NCBI RefSeq assembly: GCF_013019105.1
Contig: NZ_BLTE01000002.1
Coordinates: 124,001 to 188,000 of the forward strand
Source: Fundidesulfovibrio magnetotacticus
GTDB taxonomy: Bacteria > Desulfobacterota > Desulfovibrionia > Desulfovibrionales > Desulfovibrionaceae
DNA length: 64,000 bases
Direction of reading: 5' to 3'
How positions within the stretch are numbered: position 1 is the first letter of the stretch; the number at the start of each line of letters is the position of its first letter. Below are positions 28,386-37,278 of the stretch, piece after piece. A program made the position numbers and the translations under genes. The notes beneath the pieces were generated by a model. The model did not search any database. It worked only from the letters and a program-made list of their open reading frames with translations, and had not been told where the DNA came from.

Positions 28386-31103
28386 ATGATGTCTCACCCC
28401 ACCGGTTCCGAACAGCAAAGCCTTTTCCATGCCGCGCTCCTCGAGTGCATCAACATGGATTTTTCCCACCTGGACCAGGCCCTGCGGCAGATCGTCCTCT
28501 CCGACGCCAAGGTGACCGGCGCGGCCCGGGTGAGCGTCTGGCTCTACGACGAGCAGCGCACGGGCATCACCTGCCGCATGCAGTTCGTGAAGGGCGGGGG
28601 GGAGCCTGCGGATACCGGCGTGTTCCTGCCCACGGACAGCTACCCGGCCTATTTCGAGGCCGTGGAGAACTCCCGGGTGGTGGCCGCCGACGACGCCCAG
28701 AACGACCCCAGGACCGCCGAACTCGGCGGCTACCTCCGCGAATACGGCATCCGCTCCCTGCTGGACGTGGCCGTGCGCAGCCAGGGCCGCAACCTGGGCG
28801 TGCTCTGCCACGAGCACCTCGGCCCGGCCAGGGCGTGGACCACCCGGGACATGGAGTTCGCCGTCTCCATGGCCGACATGGTCTCCCTGGCCCTGGAGAT
28901 GGACCTGCGGCGCAAGGCCGAAAGCCGCCTGAGCGCGGCCCTGGAACAGTTCACCACCCTGGCCCGCACCGCCGGGGACGCCATCATCACCATCGACGGC
29001 CAGGGCAACGTCTCCTTCTGGAACCAGGGGGCCCAGAAGCTCTTCGGCCGCGACGCCCAGTACATGATGGGCCGCCCGCTCATGGAGATCATGCCGGAGC
29101 GCTTCCGGGAACTGCACAAGCACGGGTTCGAGACGTTCAGGACCTCCGGCCTGCTGCGCCACGCGGGCGAGGTGCTGGAGCTGGCGGCGCTGGACCAAAA
29201 CGGCAGGGAGTTCCCGGTGGAACTGACCCTGGCCTCCTGGGAAGCCGGAGGGGAGTGCTTCGTCACGGGCATCGTGCGCGACATCACCGAGCGCAAGACG
29301 GCCGAAGCGGCCCTGCGCGACGCCAACGAGAAGCTCGAAGCCCGCGTGCTGGAGCGCACCCGCGAGCTCGACCTGGCCCTGGAAGACCTGGCCAGCGCCA
29401 AGCAGCAGCTGCAGCTCATCCTCGACGGCGCGGGGGAAGGCATCCTCGGCATCGACAGGCACGGCCTGATCGGCTTCGCCAACCCCGCCGCCTGCCAGAT
29501 GGTGGGCTACCCCCCCGACGGCCTCCTGGGCAGGAGCCCGCACCGGATGCTTCACCACACCCGACCCGACGGCAAAACCAACCCCGAGGAACACTGCCGC
29601 GTGGCCGAGACCCTCAAGGACGGCGAGCGGCGCTCCTCCAGCGAGGAGGTGTTCTACCGCTCCGACGGCTCCCATTTCCCGGTGGAATACAACGTGGCCC
29701 CGCTTCTTAACGGCAGCGGCATCCACGGCGCGGTGATGGTGTTCAAGGACATCACCGAGCGCAAGCGACACGAGGCGGTGCTCAAGCACCAGGCCTTCCA
29801 CGACGCGCTCACGGGCCTGCCCAACCGGGCCATGCTCCTGGACAGGCTGCAAAAGGCCCTCGACCGGGTGCGCAAGGCGCAGAGCCCCGGCCTGTGCCTG
29901 ATGTTTCTGGACCTGGACGACTTCAAGCTGGTCAACGACAGCCTGGGCCACACCCTGGGGGACGAACTGCTGGTGCAGTTCGCCACGCGCCTCTCGGGCA
30001 GGCTGCCGGGCAACGCCCTCATGGCCCGCCTGGGCGGCGACGAGTTCGCCGTGCTGGTGGAAGACGCCGGGGACGAGGAGAGCGTGCTCACCCTCGCCCG
30101 GCAGTTGCTCGCCAGGCTCTCGGGGCCGATGTCCGTCCGGGACTACCGCCTCTACGTCAGCGCCTGCATCGGCATGGTCTCGGGCTGCCGCGGCTACGAC
30201 ACGCCGGAGGACATCCTGCGCGACGCCGACACGGCCATGTACAAGGCCAAAACGCGCGGCAAGGGCGAACTGATGCTCTTCGACAGGCCCATGCACGAGG
30301 AGGCGCGCAAACGCCTGGACATCGAGACGGGCCTGCGCCACGCGGTGCGCCAGGGGGCCTTCGAGCTGCACTACCAGCCCCTCTTCCGCCTGCAGGACGG
30401 AGGCTTCGCGGGTTTCGAAGCCCTGATCCGCTGGCCGGACCCAAAGGGCGGCGGCCTCATCCCGCCCATGAGCTTCATCCCCGTGGCCGAGCAGACCGGC
30501 CTCATCTCCCCCATCGGCGACTGGGTGCTCCGCCAGGCCTGCCGGGACATCGCGGCCTGGAGCGAGGCCTATCCGTCCCTGGACCGCTTTTTCGTGGCCG
30601 TGAACCTCTCCGGCAAGCAGTTCATGGAGCCCGGCCTCGCCCGCTCCATCACCGAAGTGATCCGTGCCGGCGGCGTGTCCCCGGGGCGGCTCAAGCTGGA
30701 AATCACCGAAACCGAAGTGATGCAGAATCCGGACGTGGGCATCCAGGTGCTCACCGAGCTCAAGAACGCGGACATCTCCCTGTTCGTGGACGACTTCGGC
30801 ACGGGCTATTCCTCGCTCAGCTACCTGCGCCGTCTGCCCATCGACGGCCTCAAGGTGGACCGCTCCTTCGTCGCCGCCATGATCGAGGACAAGGCCAGCC
30901 TGGCCATCGTGCGCGCCGTGGTGGACCTGGCGCGCAACATGGACCTCACCGTGGTGGCCGAGGGCGTGGAGACCCGGGAACAGCACGACACCCTCAAGGG
31001 CCTAGGCTGCGACCTGGGCCAGGGCTGGCTGTACGCGCGCCCGCTAGGCCCCGCCGCGGCCGCAGCCTACCTGGAGGGCGTCGCGCGCTCGATGGCAGGC
31101 TGA
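28386..31103 (+). CDS. GAF-PAS-PAS-GGDEF-EAL c-di-GMP signalling protein
   Basis: 905 aa from the ATG at 28386 (MMSHPTG; AGAAGG upstream). A further upstream frame is open but has no ribosome-binding site. Domains: GAF (about 20-165), PAS (about 185-305, ending DITERK), a coiled segment, PAS (about 335-455, ending DITERKRHE), GGDEF (about 470-625, ARLGGDEFAVL intact) and EAL (about 640-890, GFEALIRW and DDFGTGYSSLSYL intact). Both a diguanylate cyclase and a phosphodiesterase active site look complete, so the net direction cannot be predicted. The I-site RxxD is missing (PGNA). It is cytoplasmic with no membrane helix. It probably senses a small ligand or redox state through GAF/PAS. Confidence 0.93.
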   Translation: MMSHPTGSEQQSLFHAALLECINMDFSHLDQALRQIVLSDAKVTGAARVSVWLYDEQRTGITCRMQFVKGGGEPADTGVFLPTDSYPAYFEAVENSRVVAADDAQNDPRTAELGGYLREYGIRSLLDVAVRSQGRNLGVLCHEHLGPARAWTTRDMEFAVSMADMVSLALEMDLRRKAESRLSAALEQFTTLARTAGDAIITIDGQGNVSFWNQGAQKLFGRDAQYMMGRPLMEIMPERFRELHKHGFETFRTSGLLRHAGEVLELAALDQNGREFPVELTLASWEAGGECFVTGIVRDITERKTAEAALRDANEKLEARVLERTRELDLALEDLASAKQQLQLILDGAGEGILGIDRHGLIGFANPAACQMVGYPPDGLLGRSPHRMLHHTRPDGKTNPEEHCRVAETLKDGERRSSSEEVFYRSDGSHFPVEYNVAPLLNGSGIHGAVMVFKDITERKRHEAVLKHQAFHDALTGLPNRAMLLDRLQKALDRVRKAQSPGLCLMFLDLDDFKLVNDSLGHTLGDELLVQFATRLSGRLPGNALMARLGGDEFAVLVEDAGDEESVLTLARQLLARLSGPMSVRDYRLYVSACIGMVSGCRGYDTPEDILRDADTAMYKAKTRGKGELMLFDRPMHEEARKRLDIETGLRHAVRQGAFELHYQPLFRLQDGGFAGFEALIRWPDPKGGGLIPPMSFIPVAEQTGLISPIGDWVLRQACRDIAAWSEAYPSLDRFFVAVNLSGKQFMEPGLARSITEVIRAGGVSPGRLKLEITETEVMQNPDVGIQVLTELKNADISLFVDDFGTGYSSLSYLRRLPIDGLKVDRSFVAAMIEDKASLAIVRAVVDLARNMDLTVVAEGVETREQHDTLKGLGCDLGQGWLYARPLGPAAAAAYLEGVARSMAG

Positions 31104-31140
31104 AGCCATGCGCCGGGCCTTCGGCGGATGCGCGCGCCCC

Positions 31141-31629
31141 TTAGAGCGCCTGCTTCTCCCGGGCCGCGTCCAGGGCCTTGATCGGGGCCACGTAGGCCCG
31201 GATGGCCCGCGTCGCCGCGTGGCCCACCAGGCCCATGCGGGGGATGCCCGTCATGGGCAGCGCGCCCTCGATAAGGTCCGCCGCGCCCTCCAGGCGCTGG
31301 GCCGTGCCCGTCAGGCGCTCCAGGAGCGCCGCGCCCAGGGCCGGGCACTCCTGCGCCCGGGCCGAGCGCCACAGCGAGAGCGTGTCCTGGCATTCCACAT
31401 AGAGCAGGCGGGCCGTCACCAGCCCGTAGAACACGTGGAGATCGGCCTTGCCGTCCAGCACGTCGCGGCTCATGGGGCCGGCCATGGCGTCCAGCTCGGG
31501 CAGGAGGCGCTCGAAGGCCTGGGCCCCGGGGCGCAAGGCCTCGGCCAGGGCGGAGGGGTCCTGCGCGGCGCAGGGCGCGGAGGCCAGGACGCACAAGGCC
31601 GCCAGCACCCCGCAGGCCGCGCCACGCAT
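31141..31629 (-). CDS. Secreted protein of unknown function
   Basis: 162 aa from the ATG at 31629 with a cleavable signal peptide (MRGAACGVLAALCVLASAPC, then AAQ). An upstream GAAGG lies about 10 bases away. The mature part is helical, with a conserved-looking cysteine pair (VECQDTLSLW, AQECPAL) that could form a disulfide. I do not recognise the family. It lies on the opposite strand between two + strand genes, in tail-to-tail order with the GGDEF-EAL gene. Confidence 0.65.
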   Translation of the reverse strand: MRGAACGVLAALCVLASAPCAAQDPSALAEALRPGAQAFERLLPELDAMAGPMSRDVLDGKADLHVFYGLVTARLLYVECQDTLSLWRSARAQECPALGAALLERLTGTAQRLEGAADLIEGALPMTGIPRMGLVGHAATRAIRAYVAPIKALDAAREKQAL

Positions 31630-31693
31630 TGACTTCAGCAACCTTCGTACGTAAGCCCGTTGCCGGCCGTTCAATCCCTCTTCCGGAGTTTCC

Positions 31694-33190
31694 ATGCTCG
31701 ATCTCCTCACGGCCGTGGGCATCAGTCTGGCGGGTTTCGCCCTCCAGGTCTGGCCCCGGCTGATCAACCGTTCCTTCGGCATCGACACCTGGCGCTTCAC
31801 CCTGCTGGCCCAGGCCATCCGCGACACGAAGCGCCTGCCCGAGAGCCTGCCCCACAAGTACATCGTGCCCGGCTCCGTGGACAACCCGCCGCTTCTGCCG
31901 TGGCTGTGCTCGCTTCTGCCCAAGGACTGGCTCGACCGCAACCAGGGATTGATCTCCCCTGCCTTCGACGTGCTGGGCAGCCTCACGGTCTACGCCATGG
32001 GCCATGCGGCCTCGGGCCAGGCCGCCGGCGGACACTTCGCCCAGCTGGCCTACCTGCTCACCCCCGTGGTGCCCCTGGAGGCCTCCAACCTCTCGCTGCG
32101 CACCCTGGGCAGCCTGATTTTCACCTGGGCCATGCTCTCGGTGCAGGCCTACGTGATCCACCCCGTCTGGTGGACCTTCCTCCTGGGCGTGGCGGGCGTC
32201 TCGCTGCTGGCCATGACCCACCGCATGGCCATGCAGGTGTTCTTCTTCACCCTGTTCTGGATGGCCATGGCCACGGGCGACGTGCACCACCTGCTGGTGT
32301 TCGCCGCGGGGCTCATCGTGGTGCTCTTCGCCTCCAGGGGGCTCTACCTGCGCTACCTGCGCGGCCACCTGCTCATGATCAGCTTCTGGATGTACAACAT
32401 CCACAACCGCCTGGCCCACCAGGTGCGCGGCAACCCCACCAAGGAGCGCAAGCACACCGACTTCGTGCGCCGCATCGAGCACCTGATCTGGACCATCCCC
32501 GTGGCCCCCTTCCTGGCCGTGAACCCCTGGATTCTCTACACCTTCTGCGCCCTCTTCAGCGTGCTGCCCGGCGCGCCCGACCCGTGGATGAAATCCTTCG
32601 TGCTCTGGAGCGCCACGCTCTTCGGCCTGGGCATCTTCTTCAACCTGCCGCTCACGCGCTTTTTGGGCGAGGGCCAGCGCTATCTGGAGTTCGGCACCTC
32701 GGCGGCCGCCGCCGTGGCCGGGGCCATGGTCCTCAAGTTCCAGGGCAACCCCGCAGTGTGGAAGGTGGTCTCCTACGCGCCCTGCCTGATCGGCCTGGGC
32801 TGCCTGGCCATCATCCTGTTCTTCCAGGTGAAGCTGGTGGTGCGAAACCCGGACAAGTCCATCACCCCGGCCCTGCGCGCGCTCATCGACCACCTGAACT
32901 CCCGGCCCGCGCCCGTGCGCCTGGCCTGCCTGCCCCACGGCCTGGCCGACGCGGTGACCTACTTCCTGGACAACGGGCAGGTGCTGCTCTCGGACAACTC
33001 CGTGGGCGTTTGGGAGCTGGGCGACTGGTTCCCGCTGATCACCAAGCCCCTCACGGAGATCGCCGAGAAGTACCGGCTCAACGCCTTCCTGGTGTCCACC
33101 AACTTCGTCACGCCCGAAGAGCTGGACCTGCCCGGCTTCGAGATCACCTTCCGCCAGGACAACCTGCTGCTCTTCGAGCGCAAGGTCTAG
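31694..33190 (+). CDS. Polytopic membrane protein, GT39/PMT-like glycan enzyme
   Basis: 498 aa with about nine or more membrane helices in the first 390 residues and a soluble C-terminal domain (about 400-498). The early RSFGIDTWRF with an acidic residue after the first helix, plus HKYIVPGSVDNPPL, is reminiscent of lipid-linked-sugar glycosyltransferases (GT39/GT83 family) that use polyprenyl-phosphate sugars. No single motif proves it, so an O-antigen or flippase-like role is also possible. It starts with GGAG upstream and is followed 9 bases later by a GT4 gene, in line with a role in surface polysaccharide or glycoprotein assembly. Confidence 0.6.
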   Translation: MLDLLTAVGISLAGFALQVWPRLINRSFGIDTWRFTLLAQAIRDTKRLPESLPHKYIVPGSVDNPPLLPWLCSLLPKDWLDRNQGLISPAFDVLGSLTVYAMGHAASGQAAGGHFAQLAYLLTPVVPLEASNLSLRTLGSLIFTWAMLSVQAYVIHPVWWTFLLGVAGVSLLAMTHRMAMQVFFFTLFWMAMATGDVHHLLVFAAGLIVVLFASRGLYLRYLRGHLLMISFWMYNIHNRLAHQVRGNPTKERKHTDFVRRIEHLIWTIPVAPFLAVNPWILYTFCALFSVLPGAPDPWMKSFVLWSATLFGLGIFFNLPLTRFLGEGQRYLEFGTSAAAAVAGAMVLKFQGNPAVWKVVSYAPCLIGLGCLAIILFFQVKLVVRNPDKSITPALRALIDHLNSRPAPVRLACLPHGLADAVTYFLDNGQVLLSDNSVGVWELGDWFPLITKPLTEIAEKYRLNAFLVSTNFVTPEELDLPGFEITFRQDNLLLFERKV

Positions 33191-33199
33191 GGGAAGGCC

Positions 33200-34444
33200 A
33201 TGGCCAGGCGCCTGGATTCGGTGTTCATCGCCACCTGCTCGGACATCCTGGACGAGTCCGGGGCGACCATCCGGCACAACAGCCCGGCGTGGCCGCTCAT
33301 GGACTACTTCTCCCGGCGCTGCGCCCGGGTGAGCGTGCTGGAGCTCTCCGTGCCGCGCAAGGGCATGGTCAACCGGCCCCAGCTCACCACGTTCCGGGAC
33401 GGGCGGCGCACCGGCTTCAGAACCTGGGGGCCGCTGGCCACGCGGCCTTTCGCCGTCTCCGACGACGCGGCCGGGCCGCGCACCTTCCTGCGCCTGAAGC
33501 TGCGCGACCTGGCGGCCTGCCTCTGGGCCGCCTCGGCGGAGCGCGGCGGCTTCGACCTGTTCATCGGCGTGGAGTCGCTCCTGGCGCTGTGCGGCGGGTA
33601 TCTGAAGAAGCTCGGCAAGGTGCGCGAGAGCGTCTACTACATCTCGGACTGGTCGCCCTGGAAGTTCTCCAACAAGGCCCTCAACAAGGTCTACCTGGAG
33701 ATGGACCGCGCCGCCTGCCTGCTCTCGGACCACATCTGGAACTACACCGACGCCATCGAACACGCCCGGCGCGACATCCTCAAGTTCGACGACACCCACT
33801 TCGGCCGCCAGCACCGCGTGCCCTTCGGCTTCATCCCCGACGGCGCGACCCCGCCCCCCGACCACGAGGTGGACCTGAACCGCCTGGTCTTCTGCGGCGG
33901 CATCGGCCCCGAGAACGGCCTGGACGTGATCGTGGAAGCGCTCCCCGGCATGGCCCGCAGGCTGCCCGGCATCCGCCTGGACGTGCTGGGCGACGGCCCG
34001 GACCTGCCCCGCCTGAAGGAGCGCGCCCGGGAGCTGGGCGTGGACGGGCGCGTCACCTGGCATGGCTACGTCACCGACCGCGCGGCCATCCTCAAGGCCC
34101 AGCTGGGCGCGGCCCTGGCCCTGGCCCCCTACGCGCCCCTGGAACACAGCGTGAAACGCTTCGGCGACGTGATCAAGATCCGCGAGGCCATCGGCTGCGG
34201 CCTGCCCGTGGTCACCACGAACGTGCCGCCCTCCCACAAGGAGGTGCTGGAGAAGAACCTGGGCCGCGTGATCGACTACTCGCCCCAGGCCCTGGAAGAG
34301 GCCGTGGCGGAACTGCTGGGCGACCCCGAACGCTACTTCGCCGTGCGGGCAGGCGTGCTGGCCGCCTCGGGCGACAACCTCTGGGACGCCGTGTACGGCC
34401 GCACCCTGGCGGCCATGGGCTACGGCGGGGTCGGCATCCGTTGA
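33200..34444 (+). CDS. Family 4 glycosyltransferase
   Basis: 414 aa, GT-B fold. The C-terminal nucleotide-sugar domain shows VFCGGIGPENGLDVIVEALP, DVLGDGPDLPRL, and KIREAIGCGLPVVTTNVPPSHKEV with the E-x7-E-like signature of GT4 enzymes. No transmembrane segments are seen. The N-terminal acceptor domain is not recognisable beyond family level. It starts just after the polytopic gene (GGGAAGG site) and belongs to the same operon. Donor and acceptor sugars are unknown. Confidence 0.85.
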   Translation: MARRLDSVFIATCSDILDESGATIRHNSPAWPLMDYFSRRCARVSVLELSVPRKGMVNRPQLTTFRDGRRTGFRTWGPLATRPFAVSDDAAGPRTFLRLKLRDLAACLWAASAERGGFDLFIGVESLLALCGGYLKKLGKVRESVYYISDWSPWKFSNKALNKVYLEMDRAACLLSDHIWNYTDAIEHARRDILKFDDTHFGRQHRVPFGFIPDGATPPPDHEVDLNRLVFCGGIGPENGLDVIVEALPGMARRLPGIRLDVLGDGPDLPRLKERARELGVDGRVTWHGYVTDRAAILKAQLGAALALAPYAPLEHSVKRFGDVIKIREAIGCGLPVVTTNVPPSHKEVLEKNLGRVIDYSPQALEEAVAELLGDPERYFAVRAGVLAASGDNLWDAVYGRTLAAMGYGGVGIR

Positions 34445-34452
34445 CCGCCCCC

Positions 34453-34480
34453 TTGCTTTTGCATAGATGAACCCTATCTG
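34453..34480 (+). promoter_or_regulatory. Possible promoter of the methyltransferase-GT4 pair
   Basis: TTGCTT (34453-34458), a 16-bp spacer and TATCTG (34475-34480), about 100 bases before the next ATG. A small GGCGCG/GCGCC stem follows at about 34494-34511. The matches are weak. Confidence 0.3.
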
Positions 34481-34578
34481 GCCGACTCCGCCAAGGCGCG
34501 ACGTACGCGCCGGGCGGCCGGGAGACCGTCGGGCATGCCCCGCACACTGCTTCAGGGCCACCCGCCCGACCACCACGC

Positions 34579-35616
34579 ATGACGCATCCTGACGAGAGAA
34601 CCTCCCCATCCCATCCGGGCGGCGTAGAGCCGGGACAAGACGCCCGCTGCCTGCTGTGCGGCGCCGCGGAGCACCGGATCGAGGGCCGTCCGGACGCCCT
34701 CTACACGCTGCTGCGCTGCAACTCCTGCGGCTTCGTGTACGCCAGCCCACGTCCCGACGAGGCCATGCTCCAGGCGTTCTACAACCAGCACACAGACTAC
34801 AACGCCGACCCTCCTCCCCTTACGCCCGCCAAGGCCAAGGCCAGGGCGGCCCGCTACGCGGGGTTCATCCGCCGCTTCCACCCCGGCGCCAGGCGCGTCC
34901 TGGAGATCGGGTGCCTGCACGCCCACCTGCTCCACGGTCTGCGTCAATGGGGGCACGAGGTGCAGGGGGCCGACATCTGCGAATCCGCCAGGCACTACGC
35001 CCGGAGGGCCTACGGGATCACGGTGCACCCGGGGGGAACGCCCCCGGAGGAGCTCGCCGGATCGTACGACGTGATCATCCTGGCGCACGTGATCGAGCAC
35101 GTCCTCGACCCCGTGGCCTTCCTCGAAGGCCTGGCCCGCTTCCTGGCCCCGGGCGGCATCCTGCTCGTGGAGACGCCCGGCCTGGACACCCCGCTCTACT
35201 CCCTCTTCAAAGCCGCCTACAACATGGTGCGCCCGCCCGAGCACATCAGCTTCTTCGACGCCCGCACCCTCCGGGAGGCCCTGCGCCTCGCCGGGCTGGA
35301 GCGCACCGAGAGCCTGACCTATTCCCCGGGTTGGGACCAGAAGAACGTCTTCATGTACGGCGCGCTCTCCCTGTTCAAGGCCTTGGGCGTTCTCTCCGCG
35401 CTGCGCAAGGGCGGGAGCTCCTCGACGGACTTCGGGCTGGCCGCCCCCATCGCCGTGCGCCCCGGGGGCCTGTTCGCCGCCGCGTTCCGGGCGGCGGACC
35501 TTGGATGCAGACTCCTCAACATCGCGCTCACCCCCCTCGTCAGGGCCATGGACTCCAACGGACGCGGCCTGATGCTCGTGGCCGTGGGGCGCGCAAAGCC
35601 AACGGACACGCCATGA
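34579..35616 (+). CDS. SAM-dependent methyltransferase with N-terminal zinc-ribbon
   Basis: 345 aa. The N-terminus carries CLLCGAAEHRIE and RCNSCGFVY, two CxxC pairs that likely bind zinc. The central class I methyltransferase domain has RRVLEIGCLHAHLL (SAM site) and DVIILAHVIEHVLDP (post-motif II). This architecture matches C- or O-methyltransferases of sugar-nucleotide and polysaccharide loci. It overlaps the next GT4 gene (ATGA). The upstream ribosome-binding site is weak. It sits in a glycan cluster, so a modified sugar is the likely substrate; this is inference. Confidence 0.82.
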   Translation: MTHPDERTSPSHPGGVEPGQDARCLLCGAAEHRIEGRPDALYTLLRCNSCGFVYASPRPDEAMLQAFYNQHTDYNADPPPLTPAKAKARAARYAGFIRRFHPGARRVLEIGCLHAHLLHGLRQWGHEVQGADICESARHYARRAYGITVHPGGTPPEELAGSYDVIILAHVIEHVLDPVAFLEGLARFLAPGGILLVETPGLDTPLYSLFKAAYNMVRPPEHISFFDARTLREALRLAGLERTESLTYSPGWDQKNVFMYGALSLFKALGVLSALRKGGSSSTDFGLAAPIAVRPGGLFAAAFRAADLGCRLLNIALTPLVRAMDSNGRGLMLVAVGRAKPTDTP

Positions 35617-36887
35617 GCCTCCCCGTGACCAACTCCCTCCATACCGAAGAAGACACCCCGAAGGTCGCCATCCTGGTCGAAACCACCATCCCGCCGGTGT
35701 CCCGGGCGAACCTCCGGATGTACTGGCTGGCCAGGGCGCTGCGGGCCGAAGGCGCGGTGCTGGCCAACATGGTCGCCCCCAGCCAGGACCTGTCCTCCCG
35801 CCGCTCCTACTTCACCGAGGGCATCTGGATGAACCAGTACCCCGGGTTCGGCAGGCAGCTCTACGGCCGCTTCCGGCTGCCGGTGCGCATATGGCACTTC
35901 CTGGCCTCCATCCTCTCGGTGGTGCTCCTGGAGCTCACCTACCGCCGCGGCGGGGCGCGCGGCTTCTGCGCCGTGCACGCCTGGAACCCCCTGGCCGGCA
36001 TGGCCGCCGTGGTGGCCGGGGCCCTCATCCGACGCCCCGTGTTCCTGGACTTCACCGACTTCTACTCCGACATCGCCCGCACCGACATGCCCTTGCTGGC
36101 CAAACCGCTGGTCTGGCTGGAGAACCTGGTGCTCTCCCGGGCCAGGCGGGTCTTCGTGGTCTCCGAATCCATGCGCGAACACCTGGTCAGCCGCAAGGGG
36201 CTCGACCCGGACAAGGTGGTGGTGGTCCCCGACGGCACCGACGCCCAGACCTTCCGACCCGGCCTGGACGGCGGCGCGGTGCGCCGCAAGCTGGGCCTCT
36301 CCGAGGACACCCCGCTCATCGTCTTCCACGGCGACATCAAGCACGACGACGGCGTGGACGTGCTCATGCGCGCCCTGGCCCTGGTGCTCAAGTCCCGCCC
36401 GGACGCGCGCCTTCTGGTGCTGGGCGGCGGCGGCCCCTACTTCCAGAACGAGATCCGCCCCCTGGTGGAGAGCCTGGGCATCGCCCACGCCGTGCTCACC
36501 CCGGGCTGGATTCCCCATCAGGAAGTGCCCGCCTACCTTAACGCGTGCGACATCGGGGCCATGACAATGCGCGCCACCCTCAACCACGACAACTACCTCT
36601 CCTTCAAGCTCTTCGAGTATTGGGGCTGCGGGCTGCCCGTGGTGGTCACGCGGCTCAAGGCCATCGGCCGCATCGTGCGCGACGGCGAGAACGGGCTGGT
36701 CTGCGCCTCCGAGGACGCGCCCGCCTACGCCGCCGCCTTCCTGCGCCTCATGGCCGACCGCGAGACGGCCCGACGCCTGGGCGCGGCAGGGCGCGAGCTC
36801 GTGGAGCGCCAGTTCGACTGGCGCATGATCATGAAGGCCGAGGTGGCCCAGTACACCCCCGAGGTGCTGGAGCTCTCGCGCCGCTAG
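35613..36887 (+). CDS. Family 4 glycosyltransferase (stop codon inside a MITE target)
   Basis: 424 aa starting in an ATGA overlap with the methyltransferase. GT4 features: LIVFHGDIKHDDGVDVLMRAL, ARLLVLGGGGPY, and SFKLFEYWGCGLPVVVTRLKAIG with the E-containing donor motif. N-terminal hydrophobic stretches (about residues 90-130) suggest membrane association. It probably adds a sugar to a lipid-linked glycan. The stop codon TAG is part of the CTAG target site of the repeat element starting at 36884. Confidence 0.86.
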   Translation: MSLPVTNSLHTEEDTPKVAILVETTIPPVSRANLRMYWLARALRAEGAVLANMVAPSQDLSSRRSYFTEGIWMNQYPGFGRQLYGRFRLPVRIWHFLASILSVVLLELTYRRGGARGFCAVHAWNPLAGMAAVVAGALIRRPVFLDFTDFYSDIARTDMPLLAKPLVWLENLVLSRARRVFVVSESMREHLVSRKGLDPDKVVVVPDGTDAQTFRPGLDGGAVRRKLGLSEDTPLIVFHGDIKHDDGVDVLMRALALVLKSRPDARLLVLGGGGPYFQNEIRPLVESLGIAHAVLTPGWIPHQEVPAYLNACDIGAMTMRATLNHDNYLSFKLFEYWGCGLPVVVTRLKAIGRIVRDGENGLVCASEDAPAYAAAFLRLMADRETARRLGAAGRELVERQFDWRMIMKAEVAQYTPEVLELSRR

Positions 36888-36989
36888 TGTCGCGATTGTG
36901 AAAAACATGAGGATGTTTTTCACGATGAAAATCAATTGTTTCAGCTATTTGTCTTGACGATCCGTCTGGACGGGTTGTGAGGGGGCAAC
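36884..36989 (+). mobile_element. MITE-like element, copy 1 (right end diverged)
   Basis: This 106-bp, AT-rich unit is about 80% identical, without gaps, to an inverted copy at 47086-47196. It begins with CTAG, which includes the upstream gene's TAG stop, then TGTCGCG. A perfect 11-bp stem (36898-36908 with 36913-36923, loop GAGG) follows. The matching end GGCAAC is not followed by ACTAG as in copy 2, so its right terminus is degraded. It encodes no protein. It is presumably moved by a transposase elsewhere in the genome. Confidence 0.7.
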
Positions 36990-37034
36990 GCCGAAGCCCC
37001 CGGGTCCCCATGGACACGGGGGCTTCGCCGTTGC
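36985..37034 (+). terminator. Strong hairpin closing the glycan operon
   Basis: An 18-bp stem (36985-37002 with 37017-37034, one mismatch) holds a loop that itself pairs (GTCC/GGAC). It lies about 100 bases after the GT4 stop, directly after the MITE-like element. No T run follows. Confidence 0.55.
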
Positions 37035-37278
37035 GGCGGTGGAGGCCCTGGCGGGCGAGAGCGGCCGCGCCTCGCCGGTGCGGATCGCGCGCGGTTCGGG
37101 GTCGTGCCGACGCTTCCCGTATTCCTCCCGTACTTTGAATGATTCCTCCTAGGCGCGGCCTCGCTTATGGTGTAGCTTGCCCAGACACGCCGTACGCGCT
37201 CGATGTCCGCCGTGGCCCTTCGGCCGCCAGCAGGGGAGACCGGCCCGCCCTCCGGTCCGTTCGGAGCCAGACGCCATC
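37035..37278. other. Intergenic stretch before the HD-GYP gene; nothing clear
   Basis: Together with the element and hairpin upstream this is a 391-base gene-free gap. A lower-GC patch around 37120-37170 may hold the HD-GYP promoter, but I cannot find a convincing -35/-10 pair with proper spacing. Confidence 0.4.

Noticed and set aside
36888-37278. A small RNA or tRNA in the gap before the HD-GYP gene
   Set aside because: No cloverleaf, no T-loop sequence and no promoter-terminator pair; the structures are explained by the element and terminator.
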